Positions 15,494-24,537 of a stretch of 37,767 nt of DNA are shown here, in pieces (position 1 is the stretch's first letter; the number at the start of each line of letters is the position of its first letter). The translations under genes were made by a program, and so were the position numbers. The DNA comes from JAVRLS01 sp031961205 (lineage in GTDB: Archaea; Thermoplasmatota; Thermoplasmata; Thermoplasmatales; Thermoplasmataceae), in NCBI GenBank assembly GCA_031961205.1, contig JAVRLS010000006.1, positions 1-37,767 on the forward strand, given 5' to 3'. The notes below the pieces were generated by a model. That model was not told the DNA's origin and did not search any database. It saw nothing but the letters and a program-made list of their open reading frames with translations.

Positions 15494-18166
15494 TTAAGCG
15501 ATGCGCTTTTCAAGGAGATTTTTGATCCTAATGAAGAGCGGATCTGTCGATATTTCCTTCTTTTCCCCGCATTTTAGAAGGTCAGCGACGAATGCATCCG
15601 GATTCTTCCTGTAATCGATTATCTTATTTATGCTCTCTTCAACAAATTTCATCTCATTCTTGCTTATTTCCACAACCTTGAACTGCGGGTTGCCCATGTT
15701 TATGTTACCTGAAAGGTTCACATAAGCCAGCGCTGTTTTTACTCTTTTCTGATCGATTCCATTCTGCATAGAGTAAAGGAATTTGTAGAAATAAAGCTGC
15801 TTGTAATGCCTTGGCATTCCGTTTTCCCTCCTGTCGGTCTTTAAATCCACTATTATTTCAGAATCTCCGTTTGTGAATATTTCATCCGCCCTGCCGTATA
15901 GATACAGCGGAATATCCATATTTAACGCCTTCCTGAACGGAATTCTCATTTCATACTCTGTGAAAAGCGGCTTTGCGGAATATTTCTCAAGCATATACCT
16001 TTCGATATTCAGGACATTGTCAAAAAGCGGCCTGTCCTCATCCGGTATTGAAACCGTTTCAAGCCGTCCGGTGAAATGCAATTCTGCAAACCTGTGTATT
16101 CTGCTTCCCCTGGAAAGAGCAAAAGTTCTCGGGTTGATGCCTAAAACGCTTTTTTTCAAAAATTCAAAGGGATTTTCAATGCTATCCATCAGTGTAAATG
16201 ATACGGCGCTTATTGATCTGATCTTCCTGGCTATTGCATCGTAAAGCCATTCATCATCCTCGAATATCTTTTCTGCATCCTTAAGCCTGTGATTTACAAA
16301 TGCGATATAGGATTCGAAATATCTGTTGTATTCATCCGGAATGCCTGTTCCAATGATTCTTGCATGCGATTCAGACATAGAATTCTCATACTTTTCAGGT
16401 TTGTCTGTTACTATGTAAAGGTAATTCCTTGGCCTTGTCATCGCAACAAAATCCACCCTGACGCCCTCATCCCTGAGCTCGTCCCTGACATCTATCCCCT
16501 TCACGGCGCTTATTATTGAATAGGAAACAGCATCAATGAAACCCATTTTCTGCCCGTTCCTGGGAAAATAAATCACGGCGTCAAACTCCAGCCCCTTTGC
16601 CTTATGGACAGTCGTTAACGTTATCTTTGATCCCCTGTCCACCTCATCCATTGTTTCTTCACATATGCGGAGATAGCTGAAGAAGTCCTCCCTGGAGAAG
16701 ACTTTATAATAATCGAAGTATTCGCTTATATTCTTTAATACTGCATTGGCTGCCATGAAATAATCCTTTCCAAGCATCACGGAAACCGGCAGTATCTTTT
16801 CCCTGAACACCCTTTCCAGGCCTGTTATGCTCACCATATCATTGATATCCTGCCTGAATTTTTTCAGGAGATCAAATGATCCGAGCGATGAGTTGCTTGT
16901 CTCCATGCCTTCGGATATTTCAAAAGCTTCCCTCAGTGAATAGCCGGAAAACGGTGTGTAAAGTGCTGCCCTTATCGTATCAGGGTCATCGTAAAAATAC
17001 ATTCTGAGAAACGCCAGCACCTCATCCTTGGCGCGGTTGTTTCCGCTTGATATTGCAGTTGAATTATATTTCACACCATTTTTATTGAGGATTTCTGAAA
17101 TTTTTATAAGCTGGTCGTTCGTCCTCGTGATTATACCTACGGAACCTGCATCTTCAGGAACATTTTTGAGTATCTGGAGGATATCACCCGTTTCACCTTC
17201 ATATATCCCCACAGGAACACCCTCCTCCTTTTCGCTTTTAAGATCCTGAATCTCTTTTTCATATTCCCGGGAGTTTGAAATTCCAGATTTGAAGAAAATT
17301 TTTGCATATTCAACTATGCGGCGTGTGCTTCTTCTATCCACGCCCAGGTACCGTTTCTCTACGTCCCATGATCCGGTAAGCCTTTCAAAATTGTCAAACC
17401 CGCCGCCCTGAAATCCAAAAATAGCCTGCTTCCTGTCGCCGACTGCAAAGATGTTATCGGACGCATTCAATGCAATCCTTGCCTCCAGATCGCTAACATC
17501 CTGCAGTTCGTCTATGAGCATGTACTGAAATTTTTTTCCGTCATAAAGGGAAAAGAAACTGGACAGCATATCGTTGTAATCAATGGTTTTCGTTTTTTCC
17601 TTCTCGCTTTCATATGACTTGAAAATATCTATGAAGTACCAGTAAAATTTTATAATCTCCTCTTCGCTTATGTTGTTTATACCGGATTCCCTGTAAATAC
17701 GCCTCAGTTCGTCGATTATTCCGGGGTTGTAAAGATCTGATACCCTGATTCCATAACTTTTGAGGTACCTTATCGCATTTTCAATCTTCGGCACCATTTC
17801 ATCTGCAATGTAAGAAAACTCATAATTGAAGACTTTCTTTATCATGATCTCGTCGAGGATGACCTTTCTCAGGAAGTTGTTTGACGTCAATCCGTAATTT
17901 GCAGTTTTCCTGAGGATCGAATAGGCATAGCTGTGGAATGTCCTGACGTTTATCCTGTTCCGGTCTATCTTTACGTTACTCTGATCCGCATTCTTTATTA
18001 TGCTTTCCCTGAGGTGATCGACAGCCCTGTTGGTATAGGTTATACACATAATACTGTCCTGGCTTATGCCATCGCTTACAAGTTTTATGTAAAATTTTGA
18101 AAGTTCCGTAGTCTTGCCCGTTCCAGGCCCCGCCACTATCAATGTTGCCCTTGACATTTCAACCAT
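15494..18166 (-). CDS. UvrD-type helicase with C-terminal PD-(D/E)XK nuclease
   Basis: An 890-aa superfamily 1A helicase fused to a RecB/Cas4-like nuclease. Helicase motifs in order are I (IVAGPGTGKTTEL, residues 10-22), Ia (ITYTNRAV), II (MLIDELQDVSD), III (VGDRKQAIFGFQGGG), V (TLTTVHKAKGLEFDAVIYF) and VI (DFVAMTRPRNYLYIVTD). The last 150 residues hold the nuclease core: YGRADEIFTNGDSEIIVDLKTDRR, with the catalytic Asp and Lys near residue 772, then HYKQLYFYKFLY, the conserved Gln-Tyr motif. This is the layout of AddA/RecB-like DNA end-processing or repair enzymes, though at about 890 aa it is shorter than AddA. No AddB, RecC or CRISPR gene is nearby. The start at 18166 is ATG; a second Met three residues on is an alternative. 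Confidence 0.93.
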   Translation of the reverse strand: MVEMSRATLIVAGPGTGKTTELSKFYIKLVSDGISQDSIMCITYTNRAVDHLRESIIKNADQSNVKIDRNRINVRTFHSYAYSILRKTANYGLTSNNFLRKVILDEIMIKKVFNYEFSYIADEMVPKIENAIRYLKSYGIRVSDLYNPGIIDELRRIYRESGINNISEEEIIKFYWYFIDIFKSYESEKEKTKTIDYNDMLSSFFSLYDGKKFQYMLIDELQDVSDLEARIALNASDNIFAVGDRKQAIFGFQGGGFDNFERLTGSWDVEKRYLGVDRRSTRRIVEYAKIFFKSGISNSREYEKEIQDLKSEKEEGVPVGIYEGETGDILQILKNVPEDAGSVGIITRTNDQLIKISEILNKNGVKYNSTAISSGNNRAKDEVLAFLRMYFYDDPDTIRAALYTPFSGYSLREAFEISEGMETSNSSLGSFDLLKKFRQDINDMVSITGLERVFREKILPVSVMLGKDYFMAANAVLKNISEYFDYYKVFSREDFFSYLRICEETMDEVDRGSKITLTTVHKAKGLEFDAVIYFPRNGQKMGFIDAVSYSIISAVKGIDVRDELRDEGVRVDFVAMTRPRNYLYIVTDKPEKYENSMSESHARIIGTGIPDEYNRYFESYIAFVNHRLKDAEKIFEDDEWLYDAIARKIRSISAVSFTLMDSIENPFEFLKKSVLGINPRTFALSRGSRIHRFAELHFTGRLETVSIPDEDRPLFDNVLNIERYMLEKYSAKPLFTEYEMRIPFRKALNMDIPLYLYGRADEIFTNGDSEIIVDLKTDRRENGMPRHYKQLYFYKFLYSMQNGIDQKRVKTALAYVNLSGNINMGNPQFKVVEISKNEMKFVEESINKIIDYRKNPDAFVADLLKCGEKKEISTDPLFIRIKNLLEKRIA

Positions 18167-18317
18167 TTACCGTACCTGTATAGAATGCAAATAACCTTAA
18201 AACATCTTTCATTCTTAATCGTATACTGGCGAAGGAAATGAAGGACAACAGATCGGTTCGCTCAATCGGGAAAACGGGTTAGAAAAATATTAATTACATG
18301 TTCTTCCATAGGAATGT

Positions 18318-19358
18318 ATGATCGAGAATGATTTTCAGCTTCTGAAGTGGCTTGATACGTACAGGAAAACCTGCAGGTATAACCTTTCTAACAGCGGCAT
18401 GCCAGAACCTGATCTCAGGAATTTTGGCATAGATGTTTCATATGACCATTTTCTCTCGTATAATGGTGATATCGAGTACGATCTTAAACGAACGATCGCA
18501 AAAATGTATGGCTGTGAACCGGAAAACATACTTCTCACCATCGGAGGATCCGAGGCAATATTCATAGTCAGTGCCTTCCTGTCAAGGAAATCACGAAAAG
18601 TGATCGTTCCTCTTCCGGAGTATGAGCCAATGTTCCTTTCTCCTGAATTTCTTGGCATGGAAACACATAAAGGGGAATATTCCTCGCTTAGGGGAATGAT
18701 CGATGCCGATTCGTCTGTGGCCTTCACGTCTCCAAATAATCCTACAGGAATGATATCTGACGGTGACGAAATTATCTCTTCTTCAAAGGCCGCCCGTTAC
18801 ATTTATGTGGATGAAACTTTCAGGAACTTCTCCTTTTCAGATCATATTGAAACGCGATTCGATGGGACTGACAGGCTGATAGTTTCAAATACGATGACAA
18901 AATTCTATGGTTTAAGCCTCCTTCGGACGGGGTGGATAATTGGTTCTGAAAAGAATATAGAAGCCATGAAGGAAATTAAGAACCTGACAAGCATAGTGAA
19001 TCCTAGGTATTCACTTTGGATTTCCGATCAGGTCCTGAAGAAGCATGATGTTTTTGCGGAAAGAGCCAGGAGGATCGTTTCCGGAAACAGAAAAATAGCC
19101 CTGGAATATCTCGGGGGTATTACGAACGCTTCATGGAATGACCCGCAGGCCGCGCCCTTCGGGGTCCTTGAATACAGGAAGAACATGGATTCCGTCTCAT
19201 TTTCAAGGATAGCTGCTGAAAGGTATGGAATCCTTGTTGGTCCGGGATCGTTCTTCGGAAAGGATAAATCTTTCAGGGTATGCCTGACCTCGGAGAATGA
19301 TTCCATTGTAGATGCTCTGGAAAAACTATCTGAATTTTTGAGGAACGAACTCTGGTGA
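18318..19358 (+). CDS. Class I/II PLP aminotransferase (HisC/CobD-like)
   Basis: A 346-aa fold-type I PLP enzyme. Features are LLTIGGSEAIFIVSAFL (cofactor phosphate region), FTSPNNPTGM (the substrate/PLP asparagine), YIYVDETFRNF (the PLP Asp) and SNTMTKFYGLSLLRTGWIIGS, with the Schiff-base lysine at K195. The C-terminus has KSFRVCLTSEND, the substrate-carboxylate arginine. It is closest in style to histidinol-phosphate aminotransferase and to CobD (threonine-phosphate decarboxylase). Its position 92 bp upstream of cobS, in the same direction, hints at CobD, which supplies the aminopropanol linker of cobalamin. Histidinol-phosphate or aromatic aminotransferase is equally possible on sequence. 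AT-rich AAAATATTAATTA (18283-18295) is the probable TATA region. Confidence 0.85.
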   Translation: MIENDFQLLKWLDTYRKTCRYNLSNSGMPEPDLRNFGIDVSYDHFLSYNGDIEYDLKRTIAKMYGCEPENILLTIGGSEAIFIVSAFLSRKSRKVIVPLPEYEPMFLSPEFLGMETHKGEYSSLRGMIDADSSVAFTSPNNPTGMISDGDEIISSSKAARYIYVDETFRNFSFSDHIETRFDGTDRLIVSNTMTKFYGLSLLRTGWIIGSEKNIEAMKEIKNLTSIVNPRYSLWISDQVLKKHDVFAERARRIVSGNRKIALEYLGGITNASWNDPQAAPFGVLEYRKNMDSVSFSRIAAERYGILVGPGSFFGKDKSFRVCLTSENDSIVDALEKLSEFLRNELW

Positions 19359-19450
19359 TCGCGGATTGATCATCAACCATTTTTTAATACATCTCTACGG
19401 AATAACGCTTGCATGGAAAATAATAAAATTACTTCACGTTACTATACCGT

Positions 19451-20260
19451 ATGATTAAATCGATGAAATCCGCCTTTTCATTCTTCACGATCATTCCACT
19501 GGGACCATCCGGTTTTACCGGGGGAATGATAGCGTATATCCCCCTTGTTGGCATCGCTGGAGGCGGGATATCTGCATTGATCTATTTCTTCGTATTTCCC
19601 CTTTCAAGGTATGTAGCATCGATTCTGGCGATATTATCAATCCTCCTTTTTAACGGCCTGAACCATGTTGATGGGGTTATTGATACCGGCGACGCCCTCA
19701 TGGTCAGGGACCCGGAGAGAAGGAAGGAGGTCATAAAGGATCATAATACAGGATCCGGCGGATTATTTGCCTTCTTCCTTTTTTACTCGGTTCCGGTAAT
19801 GGCCCTCTTCTCATTTTCAAGATTCACCGGGGCAGCCGTAATTTTTATAGCCGAGATCACGGCAAAATCGGCCATGATGATCTCGCTGTACAATTCAAGG
19901 CCCTTTACTGACGGCCTCGGGAAGATTTTCATAGAATTTTTTAAGAAAAGAAAGATAACGTATACGATGGAAGCCGTTTTAATACCTTTTCTCTTTTCCT
20001 GGATATTTTCTGTCTTCATGTTCCTGCCGCTATTTTTTGCCTTCACCGCTGATATTATAGTCAAGAGAAAGTTATCCGGCATCTTCAATGGCATAAATGG
20101 TGATGTGATTGGCTTTATAGGGGAATTTTCAAGGATGGCCTTCATACTTGCGGCATTCTTTGTGTTCTATTATATAAGAGTATCAACATATGACATTTTT
20201 TCGAATATATCATCATTGTTTGTATCGACCGGTATCGTCCTGTTTTCCCTTATGAAATAG
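19451..20260 (+). CDS. cobS: Adenosylcobinamide-GDP ribazoletransferase (cobalamin synthase)
   Basis: A 269-aa polytopic membrane enzyme that joins adenosylcobinamide-GDP to alpha-ribazole in the last part of cobalamin synthesis. The N-terminal SAFSFFTIIPLG, the metal-binding LNHVDGVIDTGDALMV (residues about 72-87), RRKEVIKDHNTGSGGLFAFF and GDVIGFIGEFSRMAFILAAFF are hallmarks of CobS/CobV. About six or seven hydrophobic helices are present. The ATG at 19451 has an AATAATAAAA TATA-like stretch around 19425. Its last 91 bp overlap the convergent cgi121 gene. The nearby NiCoT-like transporter at 32 kb could supply cobalt. Confidence 0.94.
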   Translation: MIKSMKSAFSFFTIIPLGPSGFTGGMIAYIPLVGIAGGGISALIYFFVFPLSRYVASILAILSILLFNGLNHVDGVIDTGDALMVRDPERRKEVIKDHNTGSGGLFAFFLFYSVPVMALFSFSRFTGAAVIFIAEITAKSAMMISLYNSRPFTDGLGKIFIEFFKKRKITYTMEAVLIPFLFSWIFSVFMFLPLFFAFTADIIVKRKLSGIFNGINGDVIGFIGEFSRMAFILAAFFVFYYIRVSTYDIFSNISSLFVSTGIVLFSLMK

Positions 20261-20592
20261 GGAAATTCCCTTTCAAAATCCTTTATATCCCCTGAATTTC
20301 CAGCGACAACTGCACAGTGATCCGTTTCCGGGTTTATGCCTGTTCGTGATATCGCAACTGATATCTGATCCGTAAAGCCCAGGTAAAGCAGAAGGAGTAT
20401 CCCCGGTTCCTTGACCCTGCTTCCGGATCTTTTGCGATCTGCCCTCAATATGGCAGATTCTATTTCTGTTTCTGAATATACGTTCTTTATATCTATGATC
20501 TGAAAAAAATCCTTTTTTGAATTTATAAAATTTATTATTCCTTTAATATCAGGAGGGGTTAAGATCTTAAAATATTCGATCTTATACCGCAT
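20170..20592 (-). CDS. cgi121: KEOPS complex subunit Cgi121
   Basis: A 140-aa homologue of Cgi121/TPRKB, the subunit of the KEOPS complex that helps bind tRNA for threonylcarbamoyl-adenosine (t6A37) synthesis. Recognisable parts are SAILRADRKRSGSRVKEPGILLLLYLGFTDQISVAISRTGI (the conserved helical centre, including the Leu-Tyr-Leu and QI-x-x-AI pattern) and HCAVVAGN. The ATG at 20592 overlaps the lonB stop by 11 nt (AAAATGCGGTATAAG) and is preferred to the upstream ATG at 20610, so the gene is probably translated with lonB. Its 3' end lies inside the end of cobS on the other strand, a 91-bp tail-to-tail overlap. No other KEOPS gene is in the window. Confidence 0.85.
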   Translation of the reverse strand: MRYKIEYFKILTPPDIKGIINFINSKKDFFQIIDIKNVYSETEIESAILRADRKRSGSRVKEPGILLLLYLGFTDQISVAISRTGINPETDHCAVVAGNSGDIKDFEREFPYFIRENRTIPVDTNNDDIFEKMSYVDTLI

Positions 20593-22549
20593 TTTTTCCT
20601 GCCCTTGCATTGGAACTTCTCTGTGAGGGGGTGATGACTTTTGCGCTGTTTAACATGTTCGCGATCTTTGAGAACAGCTTCTCCTTTTCCGGAGAGCTGA
20701 TCAGAGCGGAATTCAGAACATCTTCAATCGTCCTTGCTGATATTATCTGGATTTTATTTATGTGCTCTGCGTCAAGTATTATGTCATTCATGTTGAGCTC
20801 CGGAACTATGACCTTTGACATTCCAGCTTCTATGGCAGCTTCCACCTTGGCAGTTACACCGCCTACAGGCAGGACATCTCCCCTGACGCTGAGTGATCCG
20901 GTCATTGCCACCGACTGATCAACGGGTATGTTTTCTATTGCTGAAATAACCGCTGTGGCTATGGAAACACTTGCAGAGTCTCCCTCAACCCCTTCATATG
21001 TCCCCACAAACTGTATGTGTATGTCCATATTTGCTATATCCTTTCCAGTTATTTTCTTAAAGACTGCTGAAACATTGAGGACAGCTTCCTTTGCTATATC
21101 ACCTAATTTTCCTGTGGCAATCACATTGCCCTCACCACTGTGTTCAGCGGGAGTTATTTCGGCCACTATGGGAAGGACTACTCCGGTGTATTCAGCCATA
21201 CCGGTATCGGCCCCAACCACAGCAAGTCCGTTTACCATTCCGACCTGGCTTCCTTCTGTCCTGAATGTTTTGTATATTTTCTTTATTTCTATGGATTTAT
21301 CCGCTATCTGCTGTTCAAGAGGCTTGCTCAGTGATTTTGCTGCCGATACCTCGCTTGCCGAAACCACATTTTTTTTCTCAGAAACCGCAATATCCCCTGC
21401 AACCCTTACAAGGCCGCCGAGCTCCCTCAGCCTGAGGGTGAGCTTGTTGCGCCTTCCTGCCCTCTTTTGGGCCTCCTTCATAATTTCTATGATCGCTGAC
21501 TTATCGAAATGGGGTATCTTTTTATCCTTGTCGACCTCCTGCGCAATAAACTGAACCAGCTTTTTCCTGTTTTCGTCATTGTCGTCCATGTAGTTGTTCA
21601 CTATCACCTCATAACCGTATCCCCGTATCCTTGATCGAAGTGCAGGATGCATGTTTCTTATTGCATCGTAGTTTCCAGCCGCCACAAGGACAAAATCGCA
21701 TGGAACGGGCTCGGTTTGGACCATAGCACCTGCGCTCCTTTCGCTCTGCCCCGAAATGGAAAACTTCTTTTCCTGCAGTGCCGTGAGCAGGGCTTGCTGA
21801 TCCTCAAGACGGAGAAGGTTTATTTCATCTATGAAAAGCACGCCTTTGTTTGCCTTATGGATATTACCTGCCTCAACACGTTCGTGAGCTGGCGTCTCAA
21901 GCCCGCCTGACTGGAAAGGATCATGCCTGACATCACCCAGAAGCGCACCGGAATGCGTTCCCGTAGAATCCACAAACGGAGGCTTGTCGTTCGGATTATG
22001 CGTTACGAGAAGCTTGGGCACCATTGCTTTTTCGTTCCTCATGACCGGATTGAACGCCATAGCCATATAGAGGAATGCCGCGGCCATTATAGCGAAGAAT
22101 ATTAACGTAATTGACTTGAGAACAATTGCTGCGATTATGCCAAGCAACACGACCGAGAATATTATGAACATTATACTTCTTGAACGATCTTTCTTTTCCC
22201 TTTCAGCCTTCAGCTGGTACTGCCTGACGATCTCCTTACCCTTTCCTGCAGGTACGGTTTTTATTTTAGGCTTATTCGGATCTTCTGGATTTGGAAAAAC
22301 AAGAATATCTTCTAATTCATTCTTTGGAAGGAAGTCCACCATTGATTGTGCAAGCATTGATTTACCGGTTCCCGGATCACCTATCAGTATGACGTGCCTT
22401 CTCTGAAGCGCGGCTTTTTTTACTATATCCCCTGCTTCATCCTGACCAACAACCTGATCAAAAAGCAATTTGGGAACGCGAATATCCTTCGTTGTCTCGA
22501 TATCCAACTTGTTTACCCATTCCTCAACGCTTTCGTTATTTTCTTCCAC
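20582..22549 (-). CDS. lonB: Archaeal membrane-bound Lon protease (LonB)
   Basis: A 655-aa ATP-dependent protease anchored in the cell membrane. Order of parts: AAA+ N-terminal part with Walker A GDPGTGKSMLAQ (residue about 60), a membrane anchor of two hydrophobic segments (SIMFIIFSVVLLGIIAAIV and ITLIFFAIMAAAFLYMAMAF, residues about 125-165) inserted within the AAA+ module, Walker B GVLFIDEINLL, sensor motifs ALRSRIRGYGYEV, and the C-terminal protease with YEGVEGDSASVSIATAV (S525) and PVGGVTAKVEAAIEAG (K568). The Ser-Lys dyad spacing of 43 matches the family. It is the main quality-control protease of most archaea. cgi121 overlaps its end. Upstream, TTTATTAAA (about 22567-22575) is a probable TATA box. 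Confidence 0.97.
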   Translation of the reverse strand: MEENNESVEEWVNKLDIETTKDIRVPKLLFDQVVGQDEAGDIVKKAALQRRHVILIGDPGTGKSMLAQSMVDFLPKNELEDILVFPNPEDPNKPKIKTVPAGKGKEIVRQYQLKAEREKKDRSRSIMFIIFSVVLLGIIAAIVLKSITLIFFAIMAAAFLYMAMAFNPVMRNEKAMVPKLLVTHNPNDKPPFVDSTGTHSGALLGDVRHDPFQSGGLETPAHERVEAGNIHKANKGVLFIDEINLLRLEDQQALLTALQEKKFSISGQSERSAGAMVQTEPVPCDFVLVAAGNYDAIRNMHPALRSRIRGYGYEVIVNNYMDDNDENRKKLVQFIAQEVDKDKKIPHFDKSAIIEIMKEAQKRAGRRNKLTLRLRELGGLVRVAGDIAVSEKKNVVSASEVSAAKSLSKPLEQQIADKSIEIKKIYKTFRTEGSQVGMVNGLAVVGADTGMAEYTGVVLPIVAEITPAEHSGEGNVIATGKLGDIAKEAVLNVSAVFKKITGKDIANMDIHIQFVGTYEGVEGDSASVSIATAVISAIENIPVDQSVAMTGSLSVRGDVLPVGGVTAKVEAAIEAGMSKVIVPELNMNDIILDAEHINKIQIISARTIEDVLNSALISSPEKEKLFSKIANMLNSAKVITPSQRSSNARAGKNAV

Positions 22550-22779
22550 GGGATCATAATTAAAATTTAATAAATAAGTCTTTCCTAATTTTTAATCACT
22601 AAAATGACGGGTATTTTTTAAAATGAAGATAAAAAATTTATGATTATATATGAATAGATATTTTATGTATTTACTGCGAATAACCCATATTTTTCGATTG
22701 ATAACAAAAATAACAATAATATTATAATTCAACTTTTAATAAAAACTGTAATTCAAAATAGGAAATGAAGTGGTCTAAT

Positions 22780-23121
22780 TCAACCAATTTCAACGGTAAA
22801 AACTTTTTTATCGCTGAACATGGCTTTTATGTTTCTTGCTTCTTCCAGTATCTCGGGATTGACCTTGAAATACTTGAATCCATTTCTGGACTGCTCCACT
22901 ATTATTAAGCCAAGGCCTATAAGAGACTCTTCTCCTGTGTACCTCACGCCTAAGCCCTCAAGACATCCCTTGACGTTGGAAGGATCTGATTTCACGGCCC
23001 TGGAGATTTCTGAAAGGTATGACCTGTAAGGATATATTGAAAGGAGGTAGAAAAGAACCTTTCTTCTCAATTCGCTTCTGTTTAAGGATCTGAGTATGTT
23101 TCCATCAATCATCGGTTCCAT
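22780..23121 (-). CDS. Winged-helix DNA-binding regulator
   Basis: A 113-aa protein. SELRRKVLFYLLSIYPYRSYLSEISRAVKSDPSNVKGCLEGLG forms a clear helix-turn-helix (residues about 15-58, with SYLSEISRAVKSDPSNVKGCL as the recognition region), followed by a wing-like SLIGLGLIIVEQSRNGFKYFKVN and a short C-terminal helix. This is the pattern of small archaeal winged-HTH (ArsR/MarR-like) regulators. Target genes are unknown. It lacks an obvious ligand or metal site. TATTTAAA (23143-23150), centred 26 nt before the ATG at 23121, implies a leaderless mRNA. It is a stand-alone gene between lonB and the divergent DUF763 gene. Confidence 0.82.
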   Translation of the reverse strand: MEPMIDGNILRSLNRSELRRKVLFYLLSIYPYRSYLSEISRAVKSDPSNVKGCLEGLGVRYTGEESLIGLGLIIVEQSRNGFKYFKVNPEILEEARNIKAMFSDKKVFTVEIG

Positions 23122-23142
23122 AATGAAGTATGATATTATCAG

Positions 23143-23150
23143 TATTTAAA
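23143..23150 (-). promoter_or_regulatory. TATA box of the winged-helix regulator gene
   Basis: The minus-strand TTTAAATA is centred 26 nt upstream of the ATG at 23121 and supports that start over the Met three codons later. Confidence 0.5.
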
Positions 23151-23409
23151 TTTTTTTGGTATGTGCTTCCGTACATCCTGCAAACTTTATTGAAACATTC
23201 CGCCCGGCCTTCAGGATAAGGTTTTTCCTGCTTAATTGGTCGGTAAATGATTGCCATCTTTCCAGAACAGTACCGCAGCAGCGATCTGCGGAGGGATTGA
23301 TTCTGGATCGTAAAATAAGGGAATATCCTTGATGCTAAAAGAATATTCATAATGGCAGTGCAATGTGATCAATGCAAAACTCTAGATATCAATTCCGCCA
23401 TATACAATC
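23151..23409. other. Intergenic stretch between divergent genes
   Basis: It contains the upstream regions of the winged-helix gene and the DUF763 gene. A minus-strand frame of 81 codons (23105-23350) runs through it and into the regulator's start; it shows no motif and is not called. Confidence 0.4.
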
Positions 23410-24492
23410 GTGGAAAAGAAGGGAACGTCCTTATTGCCCCTGCATTACGGCCACCCTCCGGAGTATCTGTATAAGCGGATGATAACGCTCGGGGGATTGA
23501 TATCAGATCTGATCATCGAAAATTACGGCCTGAATGAACTCATGAAGAGATTCAGCGATCCGTTCTGGTTCCATTCCCTTTCCCTGGCGATAGGTTTTGA
23601 CTGGAACTCCAGCGGAACAACGGTTTCCACACTTTCCGCGATTAAGGATTACTACACGATGAAGAAGGGCGAGATCCGCGTGGCCGGTGGAAAGGGCAAA
23701 AAGATGGGTAGTTTCAGGACTGATATGGATACTGCCATAGCCGATGGTTTCATAAATGAAAATAAGGCAGAGGAAATAAGAAATAACGCAAAAAAGATTG
23801 GGAAAATTGACAATAACCTTCTTCTTGACGGCTTCGATCTGTATCTTCAGTTCGTGGTATTTGATTCAAATGGAAATTACGCCCTTGTCCAGCAGGGAAT
23901 GAATACCGGGGCAAAAATGGCAAGGCGTTATCACTGGGCCTCGGGTTTTTCGGATCCCCTTAAGGACCTTAACAGGGATGTTTCCTCCGATTACATAAAC
24001 GATCATGTGCGGGACATATCGGCAAGAGAAAGTTCTGGCCACAGGAATGCGATGATAGATGCCCTGGACGAAAATCCGGAAAAGTACAGGTATATAAGTA
24101 ATCAGAGGACACTTGACAACTATGATTTGCCGGAACTCAGGCTTGATTTCAGGCCAAACTGGAAGGCACTCAGGGTCCTCTATGAAAATGATGTGAAAAA
24201 ATTTGATGATATATACATGTCGAAAGGCATAGGAAAAAGCGCAATAACGGCCCTGTCATACATAGCAGAGATCATTTATGGGGAAAAGCCTTCATTTGTT
24301 GATCCTGTAAAATATTCCTTCACCGTTGGCGGAAAGGATGGCATACCGTATCCTGTAAACGTAAGTGACTATGACAGTGTTATTGACTTTTATAAATATA
24401 TACTTCATTCACTTCCCATTAAAACCGGCGAGGAGGAACGGCTGATGGTATGGTTAAGGAGATATGAGGATGCAAGAAATAAATTAAAGTAA
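23410..24492 (+). CDS. DUF763 family protein
   Basis: A 360-aa protein of the DUF763 family, found in many archaea and some bacteria. Function is not established; an association with DNA repair has been suggested from context elsewhere. The conserved blocks are LPLHYGHPPEYLYKRMITLGGLISDLIIENYG near the N-terminus, RFSDPFWFHSLSLAIGFDWNSSGTTVSTLSAIKDYY (residues about 47-82), the AGGKGKKM stretch, LLDGFDLYLQFVVFDSNGNYALVQQGMN and RRYHWASGF. The start is a GTG at 23410, required to include the conserved LPLHYG. It is followed 45 bp later by the DUF2175 gene, which has its own TATA box. Confidence 0.88.
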   Translation: MEKKGTSLLPLHYGHPPEYLYKRMITLGGLISDLIIENYGLNELMKRFSDPFWFHSLSLAIGFDWNSSGTTVSTLSAIKDYYTMKKGEIRVAGGKGKKMGSFRTDMDTAIADGFINENKAEEIRNNAKKIGKIDNNLLLDGFDLYLQFVVFDSNGNYALVQQGMNTGAKMARRYHWASGFSDPLKDLNRDVSSDYINDHVRDISARESSGHRNAMIDALDENPEKYRYISNQRTLDNYDLPELRLDFRPNWKALRVLYENDVKKFDDIYMSKGIGKSAITALSYIAEIIYGEKPSFVDPVKYSFTVGGKDGIPYPVNVSDYDSVIDFYKYILHSLPIKTGEEERLMVWLRRYEDARNKLK

Positions 24493-24507
24493 GTACTATT
24501 TACGAAA

Positions 24508-24515
24508 TATTTAAA
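24508..24515 (+). promoter_or_regulatory. TATA box of the DUF2175 gene
   Basis: TATTTAAA is centred 26-27 nt upstream of the ATG at 24538. No ribosome-binding site is present, which fits a leaderless mRNA. Confidence 0.5.
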
Positions 24516-24537
24516 TTTAGAAAAAAAATACACCAGT

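Noticed and set aside
20928..21554. 208-codon plus-strand open frame
   Set aside because: Lies wholly antisense to lonB, whose domains are unmistakable; it is a shadow frame.
23105..23350. 81-codon minus-strand frame upstream of the winged-helix regulator
   Set aside because: Overlaps the regulator's start and its TATA box, no recognisable domain.
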